Source: Phanerochaete sordida (Eukaryota; Basidiomycota; Agaricomycetes; Polyporales; Phanerochaetaceae). From it: DNA of 64,000 nt. Made by a program: the position numbers and the translations under genes. Shown piece after piece: positions 12,647 to 24,100 of the stretch; positions within the stretch are counted from its first letter, which is position 1, and each line of letters starts with the position of its first letter. Where the stretch lies: NCBI GenBank assembly GCA_019973155.2, contig BPQB01000078.1, positions 1 through 64,000 of the forward strand. Direction: 5' to 3'. The notes below the pieces were generated by a model, which was given only the letters and a program-made list of their open reading frames with translations, ran no database searches and was not told the DNA's origin.

Positions 12647-12653
12647 TATAAAT
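12647..12653 (+). promoter_or_regulatory. TATA box of the F-box gene at 12810
   Basis: TATAAAT lies 163 bases upstream of the preferred ATG at 12810 and 52 bases upstream of an in-frame ATG at 12699. It is in AT-rich sequence directly before the gene, so a promoter role is plausible. Confidence 0.4.
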
Positions 12654-12809
12654 GCAGTAAGTAAAAGGTAAGTATCCCTTCGAAGCACGATAAGTAGCAT
12701 GTTGAAGCTTACTCTGAGCGTGGGAATGCTTTACTTGTTACCGCGTGCATGCTCCTGTCGCGCTGTCGCCGTTCGTCGTCCTCTCCGCCGAACAGAGTCC
12801 AGCTCGACC

Positions 12810-14462
12810 ATGCACTCTTGTTTGCTCGTCGACGAGATACTGAAAAGAATCCTAGGACACAGCGACACGAGAGCGCTGTACAACGTCTCGCTAGTCTGTC
12901 GCGCATTTTCGGAACCGGCGAACGATGAGCTCTGGGCCGAATTGCCAGGCCTCGCTCCCTTGGTGATGTGCTTACCGAATAGCCTACTCCGCGCATCTAA
13001 CCCGTCCTTCTACGCGCTTTTGGTGAGCTTTCCCTCTGTACTTCCCGACCGCATGCTCCGAGGTCTCTGTCTAATACACGATACTGTGCAGACCATCGTT
13101 CGGCCTCCGCTACCGTCGGAATGGCACCGATTTGATCACCACGCACGGCGTGTCAAGCGTATCACTGTCCCGGATCCGGAGGAACTCGACTCCAACGCGC
13201 TCGAAATATTGACCGCCCGCCATCCTGGTCCCATCCTGCCTCGGGTTCAGTATCTCACCTGGCAGAACTGGGATCTTGCAGAATTCGCACCATTTTTCAT
13301 CACCCCCACCCTCGTGTACTTGGAATTTGAGCCTGCAGAAGAAGCGGTATGCGCTGTTCTCAAGCGCGTGCAGACGTCCGCTCCGCAGCTACAGTGGCTG
13401 GCTCTCGGAACTCTCGACCACCAGCTGCAAGGGTCTGACGACCATGCCGTCTTTACCGAGACGCTCCTCTCTCTGAATCATCTCGTCGGCTTGGATTGGT
13501 CCCATGTTCCGCTCCAGTCGAAGGCTCTCGCCCACCTTTCCCGACTCCCCCTCTTCGCTTCACTCTCCTTATTCCTCCTTAATCACGACAAGAAACCCTG
13601 GACTTCCTCCGGCTGGGGAGGCTTCCCTGCCTTGAAAAGCCTTTCTCTCATGCCGGACGAAAGAAACGACGTTGCCATTCCTTGCGCACCATTCCTACGA
13701 GCGCTATCGGGCGCGAACCTCACCAACCTCCGTGTCAAAATACCACCAACCGTACGGCCCGGCGAATTCGCCGAACTCGTCTCAGCCATTGGCCACCTTC
13801 GACGCCTGGTATCTCTCGACATCCAATTCGACCAAGTGGATGTCGATCCATGGGGCGCAGTCATCATTGACGGGCGCGCTCTGTCGCCGTTGTACGCGAT
13901 ACAGGGCATCCAGTCCTTCAAAATGGCGCGGGCGCCGACACGACTCGATCCACAATCCATACGCGAACTAGCCAGCGCCTGGAGAAACATCAACACACTC
14001 GTACTCACTCCCCCTTCCCCGGCCCGTTGCTATATGCACCTCAGCGACTTCATAGCATTCACGCGGACGTTCCACATGCTGACCAGGCTCACCATTGAAG
14101 TCCGCCTTGTCGACGAATCTGACGCATGCGAGCTCTCCGCAGAGCTCTTCTGGCCCCCGTCGCCCCTGTTGGACCTCCACCTATGCGAGACCCGCATCGC
14201 GCGACCTGCCGAGGCCCAGGTCGCAGATTACCTTGCGCGGATCTTCCCGTTCGCAAGGCTCCATCACACGTTGGACATCGCTTCGTGGCGCATGCGCGAA
14301 GCCGCCGCTGAATACATCGAAGCCGCCGCCGTGCTGGACAACGTCGACAGGTTGAAGCAAGAGCTGAAGAAGGGGGTTTTGGCGAGAGTCTCTGCGGCAA
14401 TGCAGGAGCGGACTGTTGACACTTCACGCTCTGGCGGCCGTACGGACTTCTCAATAGTATGA
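12810..14462 (+). CDS. F-box/LRR-like protein, paralogue 1
   Basis: Two exons, 12810-13022 and 13092-14462, give about 527 residues. The first 71 residues hold an F-box-like domain (LVDEILKRILGH, then SLVCRAFSEPANDELWAELPGLAPLV). The rest is a leucine-rich solenoid-like region (for example LVGLDWSHVPL, SLSLFLLNHD). F-box proteins act as substrate adaptors of SCF ubiquitin ligases; the target here is unknown. Exon 1 is exactly 213 bases, as in the paralogues at 19508 and 59359, and the intron sits at the same place, which fixes both start and junction. The 69-base intron is a multiple of three without a stop, so retention would insert 23 residues. An upstream ATG at 12699 is in frame but the added residues are not conserved in the paralogues. 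Confidence 0.85.
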   Translation: MHSCLLVDEILKRILGHSDTRALYNVSLVCRAFSEPANDELWAELPGLAPLVMCLPNSLLRASNPSFYALLVSFPSVLPDRMLRGLCLIHDTVQTIVRPPLPSEWHRFDHHARRVKRITVPDPEELDSNALEILTARHPGPILPRVQYLTWQNWDLAEFAPFFITPTLVYLEFEPAEEAVCAVLKRVQTSAPQLQWLALGTLDHQLQGSDDHAVFTETLLSLNHLVGLDWSHVPLQSKALAHLSRLPLFASLSLFLLNHDKKPWTSSGWGGFPALKSLSLMPDERNDVAIPCAPFLRALSGANLTNLRVKIPPTVRPGEFAELVSAIGHLRRLVSLDIQFDQVDVDPWGAVIIDGRALSPLYAIQGIQSFKMARAPTRLDPQSIRELASAWRNINTLVLTPPSPARCYMHLSDFIAFTRTFHMLTRLTIEVRLVDESDACELSAELFWPPSPLLDLHLCETRIARPAEAQVADYLARIFPFARLHHTLDIASWRMREAAAEYIEAAAVLDNVDRLKQELKKGVLARVSAAMQERTVDTSRSGGRTDFSIV

Positions 14463-15908
14463 GTTCCGGTATTCTCTGACAGTTACGCTGCGTCTGCCAT
14501 CTCCTTTCTCTCAGATATCGACTGATGGTAGCCCGCCCTGGCTCTGCCCGTTTCCTCATGCCCACATACCCCTCGACCTACTGCGGCATGCCCGTCTAGC
14601 TCGCGCACTGCGTGCGTACGACGTCATCTTTCCGTACGTCGTGCCTCACGGAGTGCATGCCAGTCCGTGCGTGCCCGTATCCTTCACCTGAGCAGGCGCT
14701 TTCCGCCGTAGACGCAGCCTCGCTGGGTCGCTCCCCGCGGCATGCGCCGCAGACAACAGGGAGCCGTGTGTCTACGCGAGCGTCAGCGAGGTCACAGTCT
14801 CCCTCGAGCGTCGCTACCGCGTGTGCTGCTTCATCGCTGCGCTCTCACCGGTACGACCTGGGCCTCGCGAGCAGCCAGGTCGTCGTGGCGATGGAACGGG
14901 TGCCATTCCAGGTGGCTGCGCCTCAGCGGGTTCGGCGAAACGTTGACGGCTGCTGTGCGACGCCCATGATCGCCGCAAGTTCCTTGGCGGGCCTGGCGTG
15001 GCTCGAAGCGGTCCCATGAAGGTACGTCGTAGCCTTGACCGCGTCATCATCTTGCAGAGCTGATGCGACTTGCTAGCGAAGGAGATGTTGACGGTTTATG
15101 AACGTCTAGAGTGTCGTCCGGCGGGTCTTGGCTGGGACCGTTGGGTCGGGCGTACTCTGCGTCCGTCTTCGAAAATGTCCAGGTAGACGCTGTATTTCAA
15201 TCCAACTTAACGCAGCACGTATGCCCTGACGTAGGCGAAGCCACTGCGCGGTCGGGTATACCGTCCACGTCTCAGTCCCTTTCTTTCTTTCCGTCCGAGC
15301 GCACTCTCATCAGGTAACGGACGTCGCGCATCGTGGCTAGACTAACCATCAGCAACTTGCGTTCTTCGCGAGTCCTCCTGTCTGTTTGCCAGGATGCGCG
15401 ACTTATAAGCTGTCTCGGCACGCAGGTCACAGCGACGACGTGCTCCGCCTCCGAGCCCCCGGTGCGTCGTGGTCTAGCTGCAAACTTGAACGCTGTTCTT
15501 CGTCACCGAACGCTGAGTCTCACAGAGGTGACTAGGTGCCCCATTTACGTTCGCGTAATATTTGACTACCTCACAGGCGTTCCAATTTCGGTTATCTGAA
15601 CTTGAGCACTTTCCGTTTTTGCAAGAGATGTTGACGCCACGAAGACGGCGCTAGGACTCGGCATCACGTGTCGGCCTCAAATCCAACCTTGCGCTCAACC
15701 ACAACGTCGGCGACGTACGGCAGCGTCAAACGGAAGGAAGCTCATTTTTGAGTCGCTCAGTAAGTATAGCGAACACATTATGCTTTCTTACATGCTGACC
15801 GTGCCGCGGCAGCGTGTCGTGCACGCGTGCATAGACCATCTCCACTGGGGCCACCCACAAAAAGCTTGGAACTCCGACTTGCGACCCCGCAGGCCACCTC
15901 GCTCTCCT
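14463..15908. other. Intergenic region between F-box gene and kinase
   Basis: About 1.45 kb without a supported gene. The longest plus-strand frame (14612-15019) is Ser/Arg/Ala-rich and has no recognisable domain. The last part contains the presumed kinase promoter. Confidence 0.45.
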
Positions 15909-15914
15909 TTATAA
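15909..15914 (+). promoter_or_regulatory. TATA-like element of the FunK1 kinase gene
   Basis: TTATAA in a CTCCTTTATAATCC context lies about 50 bases before the kinase start codon at 15963, a usual distance for a fungal core promoter. This is a single motif match. Confidence 0.35.
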
Positions 15915-15962
15915 TCCTTGTAACTGCTGTGAGTCGCTCTTTCCATACCATGGTCCACCGTC

Positions 15963-18900
15963 ATGAATCCTTCTGACCGACCACCCGGACAGAATTCTCG
16001 ACAAGTCCGATTTGACGACCACTCGTCGAGTTCCACACAATCGTCTCAAGGCTACCGAAAGATCTTCTCCGCACTCACTCTCTACGACAAGGACGGGACA
16101 CCTCGCCATCCGTCTCCAAGGGGCACCGGAGGACAGTTCAAGAATCCCACCTTCGTACGCAAGCTGAACCGCGTCATGAGCCAGAAGTACTCGTTCGTGC
16201 AGTTTGGGGACTTCATGAAGACATTCGTTCCTGGAAGGAACATGAGCGCTGAACAGCTCAGGAGCGTCGGCGACCTCAGCGAGCTGTTCAAGCTCAATTT
16301 CAGGAAGGACAAGGAGTCGTCAATGTATCCCATCTTCGTGAGTGCTTCGACATCTTGTATGGTCTGTGCTCACCGCGGCGTAGTGCAAGAAATTCAACAT
16401 CATTCAAGAGCAAGCCCAGTCTGCTGATCGCTGGAAGGACGTCGCGGACTGGCACGAATCCACGGACATCGACATACGCACCGACATCGCGCTCTATCCC
16501 ACTACCAAGGCTGCCCGCGACGCCTACGTTATGCCTGTGGCCGAATCCGTCACCCCTGAACGCAAGCCCTTCGTTGCCCGCTCGGCCTGGGCGTGGATGA
16601 AGATGTTTCTCGAGTGCAAGCCGAGCGAGGCCGAATCCGGGTATAGCTTCACCGGGGAGTTCGTCCAGGAATCGACGAACGGCCCTGCGGCGCGCGCGCA
16701 GAACGTCAAGTACGCGTCGGAGATCATGCTACGCCAGCACCGCGAGTTCCTTTTCTCCCTGTATGCCACCCAGTCGCACGTCGCGATCTTCCGCTGGGAC
16801 CGCAATGGCGCGGTCTACACCAAGATCGACCTGAGGAAGGACGCTAAGAATCTTTTCAATTTCGTGTATCGATTCGCCCGCCTCGCGTCTGCGAGACAGG
16901 GATTCGATCCCACTGTCGGCCTGGCAAGCAAGTCGGACATAGACAAGTGGCGGGCATACACGTCGTCGAATTCGACTCTCATGAAGCTGCGCGACGGTGT
17001 GTTTGAAGACATCGTGCACTTCCCCGTCTACAAGGTACGTCGGTTGCGTTATTGTCTTGCCTAATATCGCGCTGATTATCGACATGTCACAGATGCAATG
17101 CGAACGACTTCCTGCCGAAGAGACAGAGGAGGAGCAACCTTCAGGGAGACGGCGCACCAGGAAGCCGAAGAAGGTGCCACCGAAGGTCTATCTCGTCGGT
17201 CGCCACGCCACAGGCGACTGCGTACCGACGGGCCGCTGCACACGGACGTACGTCGCGTATGACCTAGAGGAGGACAAGCTCGTGTATATCAAGGACAGCT
17301 GGCGCTCGAAGAAGAACCTGCACGCTGAGGCTGATACGTACCTGCGCCTCAAGAAGCACGGAGTCCAGCATGTCGCGACGTTGCTGGCCGGCGGCGACGT
17401 CGGAGGCTCCGCGAGCCCCCAGCACACGGTCTCGCAGGAGTACCAGCCAGATGGACCGCACAAAGACTTCGAGCGTGCCCACCACCGCGTCGTCTTCAAA
17501 GAGATCGGGCGTCCTCTTGACGGCTATCCGAACTCTGGGGAGCTCATAATCCTCGTGTCTCACGCGGCTATCGGTGAGTTTGCTCGCTACATTTTCCGAG
17601 TTCAAATGGCTCATTTGGATCGAAGGGCATTACGAAGCCTGGACAAAGGCGGGCGTCCTGCACAGGGACGTGAGCCTTTCCAACATGCTCATCGATGTTG
17701 AGTCGCCTCGGAAGCGGCTCAGGTGCTTCTTGACGGACTGGGATCTCTGCCGGTACCTCGAAGATTATCATCAAGATCTGCCGTCGTCTCCTGCGCGCAG
17801 CGTAAGTCATCTTCGTTGAACGGCTTCCATGTTGCACAGATACTGACTATAGCTTCCAGGGCACTTGGCCGTATCTGTCCGCACTCGCATTGGCCTATCC
17901 GAAGAAACCTCAGGACCTCTCCGATGATCTCGAGGCCTTCGTCAACGTCATCGTAGGCCTAGCACTGCGATTCCACCCCCACAAACTGTCGCTCAACTAT
18001 GCTCCGGACATCTCAGGGGATGCGCTTAGACTTGCCAACAAGGGAAACACGGGCCTGGCACAGCACATCTTCAACTTCTTCTATCAGGACTGTCTCTGCG
18101 AAGGCGGGTACTGGTCTGGAGGCGACATGAAGCTCCTGACAATACTTACTCGCGGGAAGCTCCCTGTATACCTTAAGCCGGGAGCGAACGGCCCTACTCC
18201 GCTCGCGCGGCTCATCGACGATCTCTACGCGCTCCTTCGCCTGCACTACGAGACGATTGACTTCGACGACATGAAGCGATACGAGGTAGCCGTTTCCGGG
18301 GATCAGAACGCCTTGTCGCTACTGGAGAACGGTGCAGGTGAGGATGCGCAGGACGACTCCGACGACAGCGATTCTGACGTCGACGCAACCGCGAGGGTGT
18401 CCTTCCCATGGCAAGATCCCGTTGAAGACGAGGTGTTCGGAACGGAGCCAGTGCATATCGAGTGGCCAAAAGGCAAGCCGCGGCCGCTGGACACCCACGG
18501 CCGCTTCCTGAAAATCTTCGAGCGCGCCATCACAGGCCACTATGGCCCCATCCTGAAGATCTGCCGTGGCGATAAGACGCCGGACCAGCTCGACGGCCTG
18601 CTCAACCTCGAGGAGGCCGCGGATAAGAAGTCGTCGTCGAGTAAGCGGTCGCGCGACTCCTTCGCCGACGACGGTCTTGGTCTGGAATTCCAAGAGATCT
18701 ACAGCAAGCGGGTTCGCCTAGACCCAGGCTTCTACATGCCGCTGGATCCAATTCCCGAAGACCCGGAGGAAGACACCGCAAACGCTCGGTCTGCGCAGAC
18801 AGGAGCGGAGGGCTCTGGAGCTCCTGCTGAAGCTGACGCAGAGGTACTCCCAGTCACGACGAACGGTGAGGGAGTCGCGCAGCCCGAGGGCTCCAAGAAA

Positions 18901-18993
18901 AGTCGAGCGAGAGCTACGAGAGGAAGGGGGAAACCTGCTGTTTCTGTCCCGACGCGTAGAAGTACACGTACAAAGACGGAGAGGAAGACGTAA
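15963..18993 (+). CDS. FunK1-type fungal protein kinase
   Basis: Five exons: 15963-16337, 16384-17034, 17093-17573, 17626-17801 and 17860-18993. Phases agree and give about 938 residues. The C-terminal half carries the kinase core: a presumed ATP-binding lysine in KLVYIKDSWR, catalytic VLHRDVSLSN near residue 516, and LTDWDL in place of the usual DFG motif, which is characteristic of the FunK1 group. This is followed by GTWPYLSA. The first ~340 residues form the conserved FunK1 N-terminal region. The tail is acidic (around residue 700), then ends in a basic, Ser/Thr/Arg-rich segment that could be a nuclear signal. FunK1 kinases are expanded in mushroom-forming fungi and their substrates are mostly unknown. 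The gene sits between two F-box paralogues on the same strand. Confidence 0.88.
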
Positions 18994-19507
18994 CCACGTC
19001 TGATATCTTAGCTAGTCGTGCCGCATATTTGGCAGTATCCATTATATGTTATTTTCAGCGTCATTTGAGGCACCTCGAAGCTTGATGGACAAGGGAGCTC
19101 GCGACAGAACATTTGCTTGCCTCGCGGTAAGCATTGCATAGACACGTTCTATGTGAGACTGAGTAGTACACCTAGCCATTTGACTGTTGCGTAAGAAGTC
19201 GAAGATATGTATCCTCAAAATAAATCTCGTCAATTTCCAGACAGCGATGCATGATGCTCGTCGACGTAGCTCGCGGAAGTTCGCGACTACTGGCCCGGAG
19301 TGCTGGCTGCGCTACGTGAATCACATTCCCGCAGTAATAAAGGCCGGCTAATGATCATTAGGAGCTAGCTTACCCGCTTACAACGCACTCCTTACCGTGT
19401 GAACAGAAGCTATCAACACGCTGTCGGAAGTCAACACAAAGTTGAACGTGAACTTGAACGTGCTCGTACAAGTACTATCCTACTCATACTACACGGACGG
19501 GCCAGGT
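18994..19507. other. Intergenic spacer, kinase to F-box gene
   Basis: 514 bases of moderate GC content holding the 3' flank of the kinase gene and presumably the promoter of the next gene. No clear motif or reading frame can be supported. Confidence 0.45.
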
Positions 19508-21150
19508 ATGCACTCTTGCCTTTGCATCGATGAGATCTTGCAGAATATGTTCGGTCATGTGGACGACACTCCAACCTTGGGAAGCCTCTCTCTCGTGTGC
19601 CGCGCCTTCCATGAGCCAGCGAATGACACCCTGTGGGCTGACCTCCCTGGCTTGGCTCCTTTGGTGAAGTGCCTACCGGACGAGCTCGTTGCAACACCGG
19701 ACAAATCCTATAGAACTGTGGTATGTCTCGAGATTCTTGATTTCCAGGCAACGATAGATCTAAATCAGCCAAATAGACTATCCTTCGCCCCCCTCAGCGT
19801 GCAGAGTGGCAGAGGTTCCAATACCATGCACAGCGCGTGATATACCTCACTGTCGCAAGCGATGAAGAGGACGAATTTGCGGTGGATCAAGGCGCACTCC
19901 GTATACTGGCCCATCACTATCCCGCGCCATTCTTTCCGCGTCTCGTCCACTTCGAATGGCACAACTGGCACCTCGCAGAGTTTGCCTCGCTGTTCATCGA
20001 GCCAAGTGTTTGCATCCTTAAATACATTCCAGCGGAGGTGGAGCCGATGCGCACCGTCTTGGCCCGTGTGCGAACGCATGCCCCACGTCTACAGAAGCTG
20101 GAATTCATCGACGGGATATACGACACTCTGGACAAACTCCACAACGAGTTCTCTCAGGCCATCCTTTCCATGAATGATTTGACCGTGCTCGAGGTTCAAT
20201 ACGCCTCCCTTCAGCGTGACGCGCTGCTCCACGTGTCGCGACTCCCACACCTGACCACTCTATCTCTCTATCTCACGACAGAGATCGACTCATCGTGGCA
20301 TTCGTCATATTGGGGAAGGTTTCCTGCTCTCAGACGACTGTTCATATTGCCAGAGGAGGACCGGACTAGTATCGCGTCCTGCGCTTCATTCCTGAACGCG
20401 CTGTCGGAGAGACCGAAGCTATCCTACCTTGAACTCAGACCGTCGCCAACGCTCCATCACAACGACTTCGAAGATCTCATGTCCGCCATCGGACGCTTCG
20501 AACGCCTGTCGTACCTCTCCATTACCTTCAACAATAGCCGCGGCGAGTGGGGAGGCCTCAGCATTCAAGGCAGCACACTATCTCCTCTCCAGCAACTCTC
20601 GTGCCTGCAGAACTTCACTCTGTCTGGCTGCCCAGTCTCGTTCGAGTCCGACGCTGTTCAGGGCCTCGCCGCCGCATGGACGTGTCTCGAGTATCTCATC
20701 CTCACCTCAGCGTCCACGGACCTCTGCCACTTTCGGATGGAGGACCTTTCGTTCTTCTCGCAGCATTGCCCCAACCTCAGAAGCCTTACGGTCCAAGTCC
20801 ATGCCGTCGGCGACGACTGGGCGCACAGGGGCACGATCCGCGCTCCCATGCGCTCGCTCAGGTATCTGCAGCTATACGCGATTTCTATCTCCCCAGCCGC
20901 GGAGCCCGCAGTCGCGCTCTTTCTCGCCAAATCGTTCCCTATGGTCACAATCTCGTCCCACCACCCTATCGTCCGGTACCGCCGTCAGCTAGCAGCCCAC
21001 GAGGTTGCAGCGATGGAGACCATCGAGCGGCTCAACGCGGAGACGCAACGATGGACCACGGGTGTTGTGTTGCACGTACTCGATCTAGAAGATCGCGCTG
21101 TGGCGAGCCAGAAGAGCGACCACGCTGAGGAACAACTGTCGGACAACTAG
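19508..21150 (+). CDS. F-box/LRR-like protein, paralogue 2
   Basis: Two exons, 19508-19720 and 19777-21150, give about 528 residues. The start MHSCLCIDEIL matches MHSCLLVDEIL of the paralogue at 12810, and exon 1 is again 213 bases. The acceptor at 19776 was set by aligning the residues that follow (TILRPP then EWQRFQYHAQRV) with TIVRPP and EWHRFDHHARRV of paralogue 1; an alternative acceptor at about 19747 would shift the frame. The N-terminus carries the F-box (SLVCRAFHEPANDTLWADLPGL), and the remainder a leucine-rich repeat-like region. A role as an SCF ubiquitin-ligase adaptor is inferred from the family. No target or regulation can be read from the sequence. Confidence 0.83.
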
Positions 21151-24100
21151 AAGGTGATGCACTTGAACTTGCGTTCGACGCTTGATGCTTGTACTCGTAC
21201 GTTATTCACCAGTATCCGCGTCTCTTCGGAACGGAGTCTGACAATCATCGTACTAGATGCTCCCTCCACGAAGCGAGGGTGTTTTGTACGGAGAACCGTT
21301 GAATCAGTTCGAGACCGCTCATTTGGATGCTTTTGCAAGGCACTTGAATGCGCTCTCATGCATGCTACAATGAATCGACTTCGTGTGATGTAGTCAAAAA
21401 GCCTCTATTTCTCGACAAAATTCTAGATCACTTTGCGCGCAGATCAATAATGAGGGCAACGTAAGATCAGAATGCAACTTGAATCGCAAGAATACGGTCC
21501 CTAGTAGCAGCAACCTGCGCTTTGATGTGAACGTCCTCCGACCTTCGCCCCACGATGCACCACTGCTGGGATATCAATGGGGTTCTATAGCATAGCGTCA
21601 CATTCGTAGAGACGACGCGCATAGTGACAGCGTACGATTGTCAGGCATAAGGTGAATACCAGACTCTAGTGCGGGCACGAAGCCATCGCTAGAGGCGTAC
21701 GCCTAGATATAAATTAGCATGGCCCAGGAAAGAGCCTTGGGCGACGCTCCGAAGACATGTGTTGTACTATTCGCCCTATTTACAGCGATATTATGCCGCT
21801 AATCCCGCCACCTCCTCAACGAAGTACGCGTCGACGTCACCCTGGGCGTGTAGCGGCGTGTGTCGGTGTTCAGAGCGTTCTGCGTGACATACTGAACAGC
21901 GTGTCATCGACTGATGCCCGCGTATTATCGCAATAGCACGTACCAGCGAGCGCGTTCATTCGATGCTGTGGTGGCAAACTGTATTGAGTCGCCTGCAAGC
22001 TACAGAATCCAGCCATGAATGGATATCTGCCTCTTACACATTAGCGATAGCGCGTACGCATTGGAGCGAGGGACGCGACGCGTTCTTGCAGCATCCTGCA
22101 AAATTTTTGACGCCTTAGCCTTGCAAACGGGTGGCTATCATGTACGATAGGTGAGCCATGCTCGTGCAATCTTGCGCTGGGGGAGACTGAGCGTGCGCGG
22201 CGAAACACTGAGCCCTTATCGGCGCTAGTGTCGCCGCGCACATGTACAGCGTCCTGCACGAATATTATGGCTTAGATTAGGCAGTCAGGAATCTCATGTA
22301 TTACCAACTATGTTTGGGCATGATCTCTGGCTGGAGACGAGGTAGTTGTGGACCCATGCTTCTAGTGAACGCCTTGGAAGCTATATGTCCACCGCTCCGA
22401 CGTTCGCGCAGCGCAATGAATAATAGTTTTGACAGGCAGACTAACGACACCTGTACAAGTGGAACAGTATCGGGGCATGCTCAAGCCGCCAAGATGGTTA
22501 TCTATCTAACGCGGAGCGTCAGTATCTGCAGATTTGCAGAAGTCAGTGCACTCACCGGCACTTGCGTCGAATCAAAGCTACCCTTGCATATGCAAAGATG
22601 ACATGCCTCCCTCTATCTTTCGCATGCTTGCAAGATAACTGCACCACCGAGCCCGAGACAGATAGAGCCGAGTGGACGGTAAGGCTGAAGATGGGAGCAA
22701 GCAAGCCCCGGGCGTGACGCCAGCTAGCGCAGGCGACGGTGACGGTAACACAAAGTAACGCAGTTGCATCACGCCCAGTCACGCTCGGTGCGGCCAGACC
22801 GGTTCCTGCTCGCGACCACATCGCTGTAAGACACAGGCACAGTTCTAAAGGCCTCGTGTACGATTTTGACTGATAATTCAATGTTGTGTCGCAGGTACAC
22901 ATACAGCTCCACCCAGCTGGAGCGTCTTTCAGGGGGCTTTGCAGCCTACCAGGCCCATCGCGAGCGCGGACCCGCGCAACCTCATGAGGAGCGCAGTCGT
23001 GACAATACGGTCGGCACTGCATCCAATGGTAAGCAGGCAGGCACCGACTCGCAAATGCGGTGACACGGCTGTTGTACTGACAAACTGTCAGTCAGAGCAA
23101 TGCCGCTGCGTGGGTGCGCGCGGGCATGTGATGGACGATGCTCAGGAGCCTGCTTACACTTCAGGGTCTCACACCGTCGGCTGCAGCACCGAGATGTGCG
23201 TGCGGCGCGGCGGGACGTAGCGCTACGAGGCTGCATTTCGGCGCCCCGCTGCGTGGTGGCGACCCGAAGCTTACCATTGAGCGGTGCTCTCGGCCGTAAG
23301 GTAGGCTCTTGCAACGTGCGCTGGGCTTCGCTGATCGCAGGCTCTGATAGTCAATCAGCCGTGGCGCCCCCGCGACATGTCGCCAGACTGCCACAATGCC
23401 ACGTCGCCCCGCGCGTCTTCCGCCTGAGTTCGTGCACCTGCGCGGCGGACGACGTTTTGCAATCTGTGATGGCGAATCCCTGCTGCCGCGCGAAGCTCCA
23501 GCCGCGAGCGATCGCTTGCAACGTTCTGGCGGTGCGTGCTTCGCGTGCTTCTCGCTTCTTCTGCGGACTCGGAATGACACAGGGCATCTCCGCGAGGCGC
23601 CAAGCCGCGCCGCCGCTGCGTCCACGCCAGTGGCAATCTTCGCCTTCGCAGCATGTCGCCTGGGCCGCTGATTTTGATATGCGCTGCTCAAAGCTATGGC
23701 GTGCTCGATCGCCGAGCGTGCTGGTGTCCCGTGGGAGCTGCGAGTCGGACTTTATCGACTGTCCGTGCTGGATATCGCTGCTCCTCGTGCGCCGCTGCCG
23801 TACGGGTGTGGTACACGATTGATGGCACAGAACATGACCATTCAATTATGGCACGTACGAACGTCGGACTGTCACGAGCGACTGAGGACTGCTACGCGAT
23901 ACCAGCGCGCCGGCAGCCTCTGTCCAAAGACACTGGCCGGTCTCGATACACTTCCCGTTGCTCGCTTCAAATTGACCCTGCACCACTGACTATGCCGAAC
24001 GTCCACCGATCAGTACACCAGCCTGAAGACTGGCCCGCCCGGAATCGTCCCGTGAGAACGAGGAGGATCGCCAGGATGGTGCGGTTCGTCGTCCGTGCAA

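Noticed and set aside
19721..19747. Shorter intron in F-box paralogue 2 ending at TTTCCAG
   Set aside because: It would put the conserved EWQRFQYHAQRV segment out of frame; the acceptor at 19776 keeps it aligned with the paralogues.
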